Origin: Acherontichlamydia pituitae
GTDB lineage: Bacteria; Chlamydiota; Chlamydiia; Chlamydiales; Rhabdochlamydiaceae
Length of the DNA: 64,000 bases
Direction of reading: 5' to 3'
NCBI GenBank assembly: GCA_019634675.1
Contig: JAHCAX010000001.1
Coordinates: 806,001-870,000, forward strand
Positions 1 through 8,817 of this stretch are shown piece by piece. The notes beneath the pieces are model-generated. The model was given only the letters and a program-made list of their open reading frames with translations, made no database searches and was not told the DNA's origin. The position numbers and the translations under genes were made by a program. Every line of letters begins with the position of its first letter. The stretch's first letter is position 1.

Positions 1-32
1 CTAAGGATTTGGTTTTTTTGATTTTTGATGGA

Positions 33-188
33 TTTTTTCGTAGCTTTGGATTCCCTTCCGAAGGCTTCGTTTGCACGAGAAGGTTCTGTGAACCTTGGCA
101 GTGAGGAGAAGGCGAAGCGCCCTTGGGCGCGAACTGGTCTTAGTTTAATTAACTAGGCCAAGGAATTGAATCCAAAGCTACGAAAAAA
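33..188. repeat. 156-bp inverted-repeat element upstream of hemA
   Basis: A perfect 21-bp terminal inverted repeat is visible: 33-53 (TTTTTTCGTAGCTTTGGATTC) is the exact reverse complement of 168-188. The interior (about 74-141) contains CACGAGAAGGTTC, GAACCTT, a GAAG-GCC stretch and CGAAC, and lines up with 21661-21729 inside another inverted-repeat element of this window. This points to a dispersed non-coding (MITE-like) family. No reading frame of note lies inside. It may fold into a long hairpin or act as a terminator for whatever lies to the left. Confidence 0.8.
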
Positions 189-249
189 GGCGCAAAAAGC
201 AATTAACAAAATTGACAGACAGACTCTTACAATTTAAAGAGAGCCGCCT

Positions 250-1434
250 ATGCGCATTGGTGTTCTAGGGATTAATCATAAATCATCAGAGTTGTCCTTA
301 AGGGAAATGCTAGCTAAAGCATGCCAGCATCAATTTTCCAAAGAAACGCGCATCGCAAAAGACCTTAGCTGCGCTGTGCTTTCCACTTGCAACCGTACAG
401 AAATTTACTTCAGCGCCGACGATCTTGCTTATGCGCACACTCGGATATTGAACCGGCTTCGGGATGTAGTAACTGAACCGTTTGAGCATAAGCTATACAC
501 CTATTTTGGCTCTGATTGTTTTTTTCATCTTGCAACAGTGACATCTGGGCTCGACAGTGTCATTCTTGGCGAATCGGAAATTCAACGACAGGTGAAACTT
601 GCTTACGAAACGACGGCGCTCTATTACCGCCTCCCTAGCTGCATGCATTTTCTTTTCCAAAAAAGTTTGAAAATCGGAAAGCAGATCCGTACAAAAGGCG
701 CGGTGGGACGCAAACAGCAGTCTTTGCCGGGAATCATTTGGCAGATCGGCCAATGGTTCATGCAAGATTTGCAACAGAGAAAGATCCTTTTTATCGGAAA
801 TTCTGAGATCAATCGGAAAGCGATAGCTTACTTTAAACAAAAACGATGCGATCAGTTAACGCTATTTACACGAGCTCTGCTTTATGCAAAGGAGTTGCAG
901 CAAGAACACGCCCTAGAAGTGTTTGATTGGTCTCAATTGAATGCCTGGAAAGATTATGATCTTGTCATCTGCGGCACAAACCATTCTCAACATGTCCTCT
1001 CTCCTTATCAACTGGAAGGCGATCGGCTGACAACGAAGCTGATTTTTGACCTTAGCGTTCCAAGGACTGTCGATCCTCAGTTAGGCAGGCATCCCTATTT
1101 GACCCTATTCAATATCGAGGAACTGGGAAAGTTGATCGACCAAAAAAGAGAGAGCGATATCAATGCCCTGACATCTGCAGAAGAGATGATATGGGGGCTT
1201 GTCCAACGGCAGATCGAGATCTTCCATCGTAAAGAGAGAATCGCAAAGCACCAATTTGGGCCCAAATCCGCGATTTTTGTCCAGGATTTAGATTCTGAAC
1301 AAATCGCCTACCCTCAATTGAGAATGTCAAACTGCGGAAGCGCAGAACCGGAACAAAAATCATCGAATTTGGCTGCCAAAGAAAGTTTGGCAGAGTCCTC
1401 AAAAGAAAAAAAGGTCTTTTTGTGCGCAGATTAA
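250..1434 (+). CDS. hemA: Glutamyl-tRNA reductase
   Basis: Reduces glutamyl-tRNA(Glu) to glutamate-1-semialdehyde with NADPH, the first step of C5-pathway tetrapyrrole synthesis in the cytosol. The N-terminus has the family pattern GINHKSSELSLRE. The nucleophilic Cys47 sits in STCNRTEIY, and GLDSVILGESEIQRQVKLAY (about 100-119) is the substrate-binding signature. A Rossmann NADPH domain follows (about 175-300) and then a helical dimerisation tail. At 394 residues it is of near-normal length, although the last 60 residues are low in recognisable conservation. The next gene may overlap its end by 13 bp, suggesting cotranscription. It begins about 60 bp after the repeat element at 33-188; a TTGACA at 212-217 is seen without a convincing -10 box. 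Confidence 0.93.
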   Translation: MRIGVLGINHKSSELSLREMLAKACQHQFSKETRIAKDLSCAVLSTCNRTEIYFSADDLAYAHTRILNRLRDVVTEPFEHKLYTYFGSDCFFHLATVTSGLDSVILGESEIQRQVKLAYETTALYYRLPSCMHFLFQKSLKIGKQIRTKGAVGRKQQSLPGIIWQIGQWFMQDLQQRKILFIGNSEINRKAIAYFKQKRCDQLTLFTRALLYAKELQQEHALEVFDWSQLNAWKDYDLVICGTNHSQHVLSPYQLEGDRLTTKLIFDLSVPRTVDPQLGRHPYLTLFNIEELGKLIDQKRESDINALTSAEEMIWGLVQRQIEIFHRKERIAKHQFGPKSAIFVQDLDSEQIAYPQLRMSNCGSAEPEQKSSNLAAKESLAESSKEKKVFLCAD

Positions 1435-2657
1435 TCTTTCGAAACCATAATGACACTCAGGCGTCTGCCAAAATAGGTTTAAATCATCAATTTTTCTGGA
1501 TGGCAAAGACTTGTTATTGGATCTTTCTTGCGTGCCTTTTTTTCTCGAGTCCGGTTTGGTCGGATGATGATCAGCCCCAAGTTGAGGCATCGCATGTCAT
1601 CGTCCTCCCTGCCGGTTCCGTCTATCAAGGCGATTACTTTGCTTTGGGCGATAGCGTGGAAATTTCCGGAGAAGTCAATGGAGATGTCTATATTTTGGCC
1701 AACCAGATTGTGATCGATGGGAAGATCAACGGGGATGTCATAGCAGCTGGCGGAAGCCTAGATATTTCCGGGATTGTCGCCCGCAATGTCCGATCAGTTG
1801 CAGGACAGGTATTGATCAGCGGAAATATCGGCAATAATGTAACGGCATTGGCCGGCAACGTCCAACTCCTTCCTTCTGCTACAGTCGGGAACAATGTGGT
1901 AATTACGGCTGGTAATGTGGACCTCTCTTCCAAAATCGGTTCCGATGCCACGATCGTCGCTTCGAACTTAAGGATCTCTTCCTATATTGCCAATAAGATA
2001 CAGGCCTATGTTGGACAGCTGCGGATTACATCAAAAGCGCATGTCGGCGGAAGCATCGATTACCGCAGCAGCACAGTAGCTTGGATCGACCAAGGAGCTG
2101 TGGTTCAAGGGCAGATCACCCATCATCCATCTTTAGTGCACGAGCTAGTCAAGGGAACGTGGATCCAGGGCCTTTTGGTTGGAGGCAAGGTTGTCGCGCT
2201 GCTAATGAACTTCATCTACACCCTTGTTGTTGGAATAATCTTAATCAAGATGTTTCCCAAGAACTTGGAAAGCGCATTGCATGTGTTGAAGACTCATCCT
2301 TGGAAAGCATTTTCATGGGGCCTGATGCTGTTGATCTTATTGCCGCTTGCTTCCCTTATCCTTTTAATGACGATCTTAGGCGTACCATTTGCGCTGACTT
2401 TGATAGCAGCGAACATTATCGGTTTTTATACTGCTAAAATCTATTCGGTGTTCTGGATCTCCAATTGGGTCTTCGGGAAGTTCAAGTTCCGTGTCAACCG
2501 GTTGCCCGTGTTGACGTTAGGCCTTGTCCTCTATTTCCTCTTAATTTCGATCCCTATTTTAGGCGTTATCATTTCCTTTGCTGCGATGCTGTTTGGACTA
2601 GGAGCAGGCGTCCTTGCACAGGCCCGCCGCATAGCGCAACATGGTGTTGAGGCATGA
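1422..2657 (+). CDS. Bactofilin-like (polymer-forming) membrane protein
   Basis: A 411-residue protein. Residues about 55-235 form repeating short beta-helix rungs rich in 'isGevnGDVyil..' and 'GNIGNNVTALAGNV' patterns, typical of the polymer-forming cytoskeletal/bactofilin-like fold. This is followed by about four membrane helices (residues about 245-405). A hydrophobic segment near residues 27-46 resembles a signal peptide. The GTG start at 1422 overlaps hemA and has AAAGG a few bases upstream; the ATG at 1500 is an alternative that begins exactly at the signal-like segment. The last codon overlaps the next gene (ATGA at 2654-2657), so translation is probably coupled. The role is inferred to be in the envelope; the exact function is unknown. 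Confidence 0.72.
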   Translation: MRRLIFRNHNDTQASAKIGLNHQFFWMAKTCYWIFLACLFFSSPVWSDDDQPQVEASHVIVLPAGSVYQGDYFALGDSVEISGEVNGDVYILANQIVIDGKINGDVIAAGGSLDISGIVARNVRSVAGQVLISGNIGNNVTALAGNVQLLPSATVGNNVVITAGNVDLSSKIGSDATIVASNLRISSYIANKIQAYVGQLRITSKAHVGGSIDYRSSTVAWIDQGAVVQGQITHHPSLVHELVKGTWIQGLLVGGKVVALLMNFIYTLVVGIILIKMFPKNLESALHVLKTHPWKAFSWGLMLLILLPLASLILLMTILGVPFALTLIAANIIGFYTAKIYSVFWISNWVFGKFKFRVNRLPVLTLGLVLYFLLISIPILGVIISFAAMLFGLGAGVLAQARRIAQHGVEA

Positions 2658-4192
2658 TCAAATCTATTAGGTGTCTTTTTTTTATCAGCGCGCTCCATTT
2701 TCTTTCAGGTTGCGGCACCAATCCTGTTACGGGCGAGAGCGAGCTGCAATTTGTCTCAGAAGATCAGGAAATTCAGATTGGAGAGCAGGAGTACAAATAC
2801 CTTCAGCAGGCAGAAGGGGGCCCTTTTGTCACCGACCCCAAAATACAAGAATATGTCGAGTCTGTCGGAATGAAGATCGCTGCAGTCAGCGACCGGCCCA
2901 ACCTGCCTTACGAATTTACGGTCTTAAATAATTCGATCCCCAATGCATGGGCCCTTCCAGGCGGCAAGATAGCCATCAACCGGGGTTTGCTTCTTGAGCT
3001 TGATAGCGAGGCAGAGCTAGCCGCTGTTTTAGCCCATGAGATCGTCCATAGCGCGGCCCGCCACGGGGCTCAGATGATGGAAAAGAGCATTTTAATGGGA
3101 GTGGGTATTTTAGGGTTGGAAGGTCTCATGCGCGACCATAAATACGAGGACGTGGTCGTTGGCTCTGCAGCGGTCGGAGCGACATTGATCGCCCTTAAAT
3201 ACAGCCGGCAAGCGGAACTAGAAGCAGACAAGTATGGGATCAAGTACATGTCGAAAGCGGGATACAACCCCAAGGCTGCTGTCATCCTTCAAGAGACTTT
3301 CTTACGCCTCGAAAGAGAGAAGGATCCGGAATGGATGGGCGGGCTATTCGCAACGCACCCTCCTAGCCAAGAGCGTTTAGAAGCAAACAAGGTGACCGCG
3401 GCGCAGTATCCTGGCGGCTTCTTCGGTTGGCAAGAGTATGATGAGGCGATCGCCGAGTTAAAGCGGACGAAGGGAGCTTACGAAGACCTCGATAATGGAT
3501 ATATTGCTTTGGGCCAAGGACGTGTTTCAAAGGCGTTGAGTTTGGCCGAGCACGGCATTGAGATTGCTCCTAATGAAGCGCACTTATACAACCTGAAGGG
3601 AAAGGCGTTGCTGATGCAGCATAATCAGAGAGAAGCGCTTGAGTGCTTCAATAAGGCCATTGAACTCAACCCCGATTATTTCGACTTCTATCTTCAACGA
3701 GGGCTGCTCAAGCAAAAGATGGGCGATTATGCCTCTGCGCGCGTTGATCTTCTCAAGAGCGAGGAACTGTTGCCATCTGCAGAAGCAGAATATGCCCTGG
3801 GCCAAATGGCCCTTCAGAGAGGAGATCGTCAGACAGCGATCATCCATTTCAGAAGAGCGGCTCAAAACCCTTCATCGACAGGAAAAGCTGCACGCGAGCA
3901 GTTGGCCCGTATGAATGTGGGCGCGCAATCCTCTCCAAGCCTTAAAGTCTATGCACGGATTGTTTCCTACAACGCTGTTCAAATCACCGTCGAAAATGGT
4001 TCGCGCTATCCAACGCGCAGAATCCAGATTCAGCTCTCATTCTATGATCCATTTGGAAAAGAGGTTGGACGGCAGGTGGTATCCGTTAATGAAAGGATCG
4101 ATCCTTTTGCGCATGCGACGCTGCGTGTGCCAGTTTCCATCCCTCCATCTTCGCGTGAAGTGAGGGCAACAGTCATACGTGTAGAAAATTGA
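2654..4192 (+). CDS. M48-family zinc metalloprotease lipoprotein with TPR repeats (BepA/YfgC-like)
   Basis: A signal peptide ends in the lipobox LSGC (Cys20), so the product should be a lipoprotein. The peptidase domain has the zinc motif HEIVH (128-132) and a downstream ELEADKYG (about 190) that supplies the third ligand, both standard for M48 peptidases. From about residue 278 to 395 there are three or four TPR-like helical pairs (e.g. 'ALECFNKAIELNPDYFDFYLQRG'-type spacing), followed by a C-terminal beta-rich domain (about 420-512). This architecture resembles E. coli BepA, a periplasmic protease/chaperone for outer-membrane protein assembly. The gene overlaps the bactofilin-like gene by 4 bp. 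Confidence 0.88.
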   Translation: MIKSIRCLFFISALHFLSGCGTNPVTGESELQFVSEDQEIQIGEQEYKYLQQAEGGPFVTDPKIQEYVESVGMKIAAVSDRPNLPYEFTVLNNSIPNAWALPGGKIAINRGLLLELDSEAELAAVLAHEIVHSAARHGAQMMEKSILMGVGILGLEGLMRDHKYEDVVVGSAAVGATLIALKYSRQAELEADKYGIKYMSKAGYNPKAAVILQETFLRLEREKDPEWMGGLFATHPPSQERLEANKVTAAQYPGGFFGWQEYDEAIAELKRTKGAYEDLDNGYIALGQGRVSKALSLAEHGIEIAPNEAHLYNLKGKALLMQHNQREALECFNKAIELNPDYFDFYLQRGLLKQKMGDYASARVDLLKSEELLPSAEAEYALGQMALQRGDRQTAIIHFRRAAQNPSSTGKAAREQLARMNVGAQSSPSLKVYARIVSYNAVQITVENGSRYPTRRIQIQLSFYDPFGKEVGRQVVSVNERIDPFAHATLRVPVSIPPSSREVRATVIRVEN

Positions 4193-4381
4193 AAATAGAC
4201 CTTTTGCTTAACCTGCTTTGTCTGGAAAAAATTAGAGGTTTTCTTACAGTTTTTTAGAAACCATATATATCGAGACGACTTTAAAATATCGGCGAATGAG
4301 TGGGATAAAAACCTGTAAGAAAAGAATGATTTCAACAGGTAAATGGGGTTATGCAAGAGGTCTAATAAAGAAGAGGTAACC

Positions 4382-5917
4382 ATGATCACCCATTTGTTTG
4401 CAGTTGCTCTGTTAGCGGTGCCATCGCTTAGCGGGGAAGCGAATAATTTTTCCGGCGAGATGCTTCAAGTCATGAACCAAACCAAATTCGAGCATGCTTT
4501 TTGGGGTGTCTATGTTAAAGATCTCGAAACCGGCAAGGTGCTCTATGAACTCAATGCGGATAAATTGTTTTCGCCTGCTTCAACGACGAAATTATTTTCT
4601 GTTGCAGCATTATTGCAGACTTTTGGAGATAAGTACCGGTTTAAAACTCCGATTTATGCGACCAACGCAGTTAAAAACGGAGTATTGGAAGGGGACCTGG
4701 TATTAGTTGCACAAGGCGACTTGACAATGGGCGGGAGGCAGTCAGACCCGAACACCATCTCATTTACAAAACTTGATCACATCAATGCAAATGAAGTTCC
4801 AGGGACGATCTTAACCAAAGAAGATCCGCTGCAAGGGATCAATAATCTTGCAAAGCAGGTCTATCAGAACGGACTTAGGGTCCTTAAAGGCAATGTGATC
4901 ATTGACGATAGCCTTTTTGAGACCACGGAGAAAAGAGGGGTGGTTATATCGCCGATCATGATCAATGAGAATCTCATTGATATCATGATCGATGCGGGGT
5001 CCGCTGGAGGAGAGGCGCTGCTCACGTCGAGGCCTCAAGTTCCTGGATATCAGGTCGAAAATCAGGTTAAAACGGTCAGTGCCGATGGGCTGTTGGAAAT
5101 AGAGGTTTCTTCTCAAGATGGCCACCACATTGTGGTCAAAGGAACGGTCCCAGCCAATCAAAAAGGGATTGTTAGGACTTTTGCCGTCCAAGATCCTTCT
5201 GCGTTTGCACGGGCAGCGTTGATCCAGGCCTTAAAAAACCAAGGCATAAAGATTGAACTTCCTCCGAATGCAGATATGCAACAAGCCTCTTCCATTCAAC
5301 CCAAAAGAGGTCCGCAAGTTGCCTTGTTGACATCTCCGCCGCTTTCGGAATATGGAAAATTGATCTTAAAGGTCAGTCATAATACAGGCGCCAATCTGGT
5401 GCCTTTATTGCTGGCTTCCAAACGAGGGCAGAAAACATTTAATGAGGGGATGAGGCTTTTAGGAGATTTTACGATCAATAAGGTTGGAATTTCTCCCGAT
5501 GCTTTTGTGTTTATCGATGGTGCAGGAGGCAATGAAAACCGCCTTACGCCGCAGGCAGAGATCCAACTGCTTCAGTATATGAGCAAGCTCCCTGCGGAGC
5601 AATTTCAGCGTTATTTAAATGCGCTGCCGATTCTTGGCGTTAACGGCTCTCTGCAAGATTTTGGAAAAAATTCAAATGGGGCAGGCAAAGTGTATGCAAA
5701 AACAGGGACAGGCGCAGCGTTTAATTTGGCGACAGGGAAATTCTTTTTGATCACACAGGCATATGCCGGCTATATTAAAGGAAAGAACGGCCATTTGTAT
5801 GCATATGAGGTTGTTGTCAACAATGCCCAAATGCCAACGATCAACGATATCTTCGCCATATTTGAGGATGAGGCCCAGTTGTCCAGTATGATCTACGATC
5901 ATACTGGAGTAGAGTAA
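4382..5917 (+). CDS. dacB: D-alanyl-D-alanine carboxypeptidase/endopeptidase (PBP4 family)
   Basis: A periplasmic serine peptidase that trims peptidoglycan stem peptides (peptidase family S13). All three penicillin-binding motifs are present: SxxK as SPASTTK (catalytic Ser67, Lys70), SxN as SHNTGAN in the middle of the protein, and KTG as AKTGTG near the C-terminus. The large insert between SxxK and SxN is typical of PBP4. I chose ATG 4382, giving 511 aa, because AAGAAGAGG stands 5-6 nt upstream and a signal peptide (AVALLAVPSLSGEA) follows at once. An in-frame ATG at 4343 lacks these. Relevant biologically because chlamydiae make little or modified peptidoglycan. Confidence 0.92.
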   Translation: MITHLFAVALLAVPSLSGEANNFSGEMLQVMNQTKFEHAFWGVYVKDLETGKVLYELNADKLFSPASTTKLFSVAALLQTFGDKYRFKTPIYATNAVKNGVLEGDLVLVAQGDLTMGGRQSDPNTISFTKLDHINANEVPGTILTKEDPLQGINNLAKQVYQNGLRVLKGNVIIDDSLFETTEKRGVVISPIMINENLIDIMIDAGSAGGEALLTSRPQVPGYQVENQVKTVSADGLLEIEVSSQDGHHIVVKGTVPANQKGIVRTFAVQDPSAFARAALIQALKNQGIKIELPPNADMQQASSIQPKRGPQVALLTSPPLSEYGKLILKVSHNTGANLVPLLLASKRGQKTFNEGMRLLGDFTINKVGISPDAFVFIDGAGGNENRLTPQAEIQLLQYMSKLPAEQFQRYLNALPILGVNGSLQDFGKNSNGAGKVYAKTGTGAAFNLATGKFFLITQAYAGYIKGKNGHLYAYEVVVNNAQMPTINDIFAIFEDEAQLSSMIYDHTGVE

Positions 5918-5938
5918 AGCTACACTGCTGCCTTTTGC

Positions 5939-6006
5939 ATACGTCAATGCTCTCAAAAGTTGGTGTTTGGCTTAGCCAAAACCAACTTTTGAGAGCATTG
6001 ACGTAT
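5939..6006. terminator. Very long hairpin immediately after dacB
   Basis: 5939-5964 is the exact reverse complement of 5981-6006 (26 bp). Just inside, TTTGGCT (5966-5972) pairs with AGCCAAA (5974-5980), so almost the whole 68 bp folds into one stem with a tiny loop. It starts 22 bp after the dacB stop. There is no T-tract, so it could be a processing/stability hairpin or a palindromic repeat rather than a classical intrinsic terminator. Confidence 0.7.
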
Positions 6007-6126
6007 AACGCAACTTATTCGAAATAAGCTGGTTTGGAGCATGTGCAGCGCGCTGCAGATCAAGCGACCTTGATCACAACAGGCTTCAGGCTGCTCTTGT
6101 CAAATTCCCAATTCATCAGTTTGTTT
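6007..6126. repeat. Decayed copy of the window's inverted-repeat family (tentative)
   Basis: The 14-mer CTTGTCAAATTCCC (6096-6109) also occurs at 31432-31445 inside the 31294-31469 element, followed in both by a T-rich arm-like sequence. CGCAACTTATTC at about 6008 resembles CGCCCAACTTATTC in that element. The similarity is patchy. The rest of the 5918-6319 interval is AT-rich with no gene that I can see. Confidence 0.35.
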
Positions 6127-6319
6127 TGATCAAATAGCTATGGTTTTTGTAAATTAAAATTTTTAATATATTCTTTTTGTGGTTAATCGTAAAATAATAA
6201 TCGATTAGTTTTAAATAATTGACTTATATAATTTAATTAGTTAGAATCTTGTTTTGAAATATAAAAATAAAATTAAATTATTTTTCTTTGATTATAACAA
6301 TATAAAAATTGGGGATGTT

Positions 6320-7360
6320 ATGAGTGTTGTAAATAAGTCTTATTATAACTACAGCAACGGGTCTTATGAATTAAAACAGTATGATGAAATTCCTGAAGCA
6401 GCTGCTAGTGCAAAAACGGAAATCATTTCCAGAAGTATGTTAGGTCCTATCCCAAGAGAAGATGTCGCACAGCTTGTTGAACATATCGATCTAAAATCTC
6501 CGACTTGGGAAAAGGAGATGAAAGCTGTTCTAGGACAACATCAGTTTGTCGTTGTTGGAATCAATTCACATATTGAAGCAAAACAGGAAATCGGGATGAG
6601 CAAAATGACCTACGCTCAAACTTATCTCAATTGGAAAACAGCTGTTTCTGTCTTTACTTCCGCTGCCCTTTTTATATCTCCAGGTATCGTGCAGAACTAT
6701 TTCCCAAATGCAGCAGAGTATCTTGGCCTTCCAGAATGGAACAATGATCAAAATATAATTTCCTATTCAACTGATGCCTGGGGGAAAAAAATACAAGACG
6801 CAGGCGCCCGCTTGACCAAATTCCAGGAGTCGATGCCGCAGCTAGTTAGTGCTGTCAGCGCTGCTGCTTTTTCGTACGTTGGATATCAAGGCCTTGAAAG
6901 TCTTGTAACAAAAGCTATCCAATATCCTGCTACCGATTACAAAACCTGGTCAGCATTAAACATGAAGGATTTTTTAGCGATTGTTCATCCTAAAATGATT
7001 CCAAACGAATATAAAGAAGATCCAGTATTGAAAGGGATAGTTAGCCCGACTGGCGATATCATCCGCTCTCCTTTTATGATAACTAATGCACAGGAATTTG
7101 GTAACATATATGAAGAGCATGTGCTTAAAAACATTCTAAATCACCAGCAGACTTTTACAGGCAAGCTTGTCTGTCCGAGCGATAGCAATACGGCGATCCA
7201 GAGTTCCGATGTGAAAAGAAATGAAGAGCTTTCCGATCGGATAGAGCTCCGATTGCTGCTTTTAGATGCGCATACGTTAAAAAATGCGCGACAGCAGCCC
7301 AATTTTTCTCAAATACCGATGCCGCCAAGTTTCTTTTTTGAACAGCCGGGATTTATGTAA
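6320..7360 (+). CDS. Hypothetical protein with two hydrophobic segments
   Basis: I do not recognise the family. The start is taken at ATG 6320 (346 aa): GGGGATG stands just upstream, and the reading frame before it is extremely AT-rich and Lys/Phe/Ile-biased, as in non-coding DNA. Two hydrophobic stretches are seen (about residues 108-128, AVSVFTSAALFISPGIV, and about 175-195, LVSAVSAAAFSYVGYQG), with no signal peptide. This resembles many chlamydial Inc-like or effector candidates in outline only; the usual bilobed Inc hydrophobic domain (40-60 residues) is not evident. It stands alone between dacB and the convergent asnS. Confidence 0.6.
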   Translation: MSVVNKSYYNYSNGSYELKQYDEIPEAAASAKTEIISRSMLGPIPREDVAQLVEHIDLKSPTWEKEMKAVLGQHQFVVVGINSHIEAKQEIGMSKMTYAQTYLNWKTAVSVFTSAALFISPGIVQNYFPNAAEYLGLPEWNNDQNIISYSTDAWGKKIQDAGARLTKFQESMPQLVSAVSAAAFSYVGYQGLESLVTKAIQYPATDYKTWSALNMKDFLAIVHPKMIPNEYKEDPVLKGIVSPTGDIIRSPFMITNAQEFGNIYEEHVLKNILNHQQTFTGKLVCPSDSNTAIQSSDVKRNEELSDRIELRLLLLDAHTLKNARQQPNFSQIPMPPSFFFEQPGFM

Positions 7361-7431
7361 CCTACGATACCCGAAAGCCTGCCAGCTTCCGTTTGAATGG
7401 GAGCTGGCGCTAACGAATCTTATCCAATAAA

Positions 7432-8817
7432 TCAGAAGTCTGCGTGGCCAGGGAACCTCGGGAACGGGATAATATCCCGGATGTTCTCCATTCCAGTTGC
7501 AAAAAGGACGAGCCTTTCAAACCCAGCTCCAAAGCCTGCATGAGGCACGCTGCCGTACTTGCGCAGCTGCATATACCACCAGTAGTCTTCTGGATTAAGG
7601 CCGAAGTCGACGATCTTCTTTTCAAGGAGGTCAGGTCTTTCTTCCCGTTGGCTGCCTCCGATGATCTCGCCGATTTTGGGGACGAGGACATCCATGGCGG
7701 CAACCGTTTTTCCATCGGGATTGGAACGCATGTAGAAGGCTTTGATCTTTGCAGGATAGTCGGAAAGGATCACAGGCTTCTTGCAATACTCCTCGGCAAG
7801 GTAGCGTTCATGTTCCGATTGGAGGTCATTGCCCCATGCGACGGGAAACTGGAAAGTTTTGCCCGATTTTTGCAAGATCTCGACGGCTTCCGTATAGGTC
7901 AGGCGTGCAAACGGCGATTCAGCTACGTGCTTCAGACGGTCGATGACCCCTTTTTCGATAAATGCGTCAAAGAAGGCCATGTCTTCTGCGCAATGCTTCA
8001 GGACGTAGTTGATGACAAATTTCAAGTAGGACTCTGCACATTCCATATCATCTTGAAGATCGGCAAATGCCATTTCAGGCTCGATCATCCAAAACTCGGC
8101 AAGATGGCGCGATGTGTTCGAATTTTCTGCTCGGAAGGTGGGGCCGAACGTGTAAATATCGGAAAGGGCGCAAGCAAATGTTTCCCCATTGAGCTGTCCC
8201 GAAACTGTCAGATAGGCAGGCTTTGAAAAGAAGTCTTGAGTGAAGTCCACAGCGCCATCAGAGTGGCGGGGTGGTTTGTTCACATCGAGCGTTGTTACAA
8301 GGAATTGCTCTCCAGCGCCTTCGCAATCGGATGCGGTGATGATGGGTGTATGGACATATAAAAAGCCCTGCTCTTGAAAAAAGAGGTGTGTGGCATGGGC
8401 TAGAGCGTTGCGCACCCTTGCGACGGCGCCCTGTGTATTGGTGCGGGGACGCAAGTGGGCGATGGTGCGTAAGAACTCGAACGAGTGGCGTTTTTTTTGC
8501 AGGGGGTATTCTTCAGGGCATGTGCCAAAGAGGGTGATCTGCTCTGCTTTGAGCTCCCACTTTTGCTTTTGCCCGAGGCTTTCAACAAGCTTGCCTGTTG
8601 CGCTGATCGATGCCCCTGTCGCCAATTTTTGCATCAGGTCGCTGTAGTCGGGAAGAGATTGCTCGGCGATGATTTGAAGGTTCGATAGGGTAGAGCCGTC
8701 GTTGAGCTCGATAAAGGCAAAGTTCTTTTGGTCGCGCACTGTGCGGACCCATCCGCATACGGTCAGTGTTTTTCCAAGGTCTGAAGGTGCTATTTGTTTG
8801 ATTTTTGTGTGTTTCAT
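7432..8817 (-). CDS. asnS: Asparaginyl-tRNA synthetase
   Basis: Class IIb aminoacyl-tRNA synthetase charging tRNA(Asn). An N-terminal OB-fold anticodon domain (about 15-100, VCGWVRTVRDQKNFAFIELNDGS region) precedes the catalytic core. This carries the AsnRS-typical SDCEGAGE (163-170) and VSGQLNGE (205-212), motif 2 FRAE (228-231) and motif 3 GAGFERL near residue 434, ending in PRFPGHADF as family members do. The full length is 461 aa. Its ATG overlaps the stop of the upstream nfo gene by 4 bp (ATGA), so the two are coupled. From memory, Chlamydiaceae lack AsnRS and use GatCAB transamidation, so its presence is a lineage marker. Confidence 0.95.
   Translation of the reverse strand: MKHTKIKQIAPSDLGKTLTVCGWVRTVRDQKNFAFIELNDGSTLSNLQIIAEQSLPDYSDLMQKLATGASISATGKLVESLGQKQKWELKAEQITLFGTCPEEYPLQKKRHSFEFLRTIAHLRPRTNTQGAVARVRNALAHATHLFFQEQGFLYVHTPIITASDCEGAGEQFLVTTLDVNKPPRHSDGAVDFTQDFFSKPAYLTVSGQLNGETFACALSDIYTFGPTFRAENSNTSRHLAEFWMIEPEMAFADLQDDMECAESYLKFVINYVLKHCAEDMAFFDAFIEKGVIDRLKHVAESPFARLTYTEAVEILQKSGKTFQFPVAWGNDLQSEHERYLAEEYCKKPVILSDYPAKIKAFYMRSNPDGKTVAAMDVLVPKIGEIIGGSQREERPDLLEKKIVDFGLNPEDYWWYMQLRKYGSVPHAGFGAGFERLVLFATGMENIRDIIPFPRFPGHADF

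Noticed and set aside
212..240. Promoter TTGACA-N17-TAAAGA before hemA
   Set aside because: The -10 is poor and the transcript would start only a few bases before the ATG.
7444..8226. 260-codon plus-strand frame
   Set aside because: Lies entirely opposite asnS, whose motifs are unambiguous; no family features.
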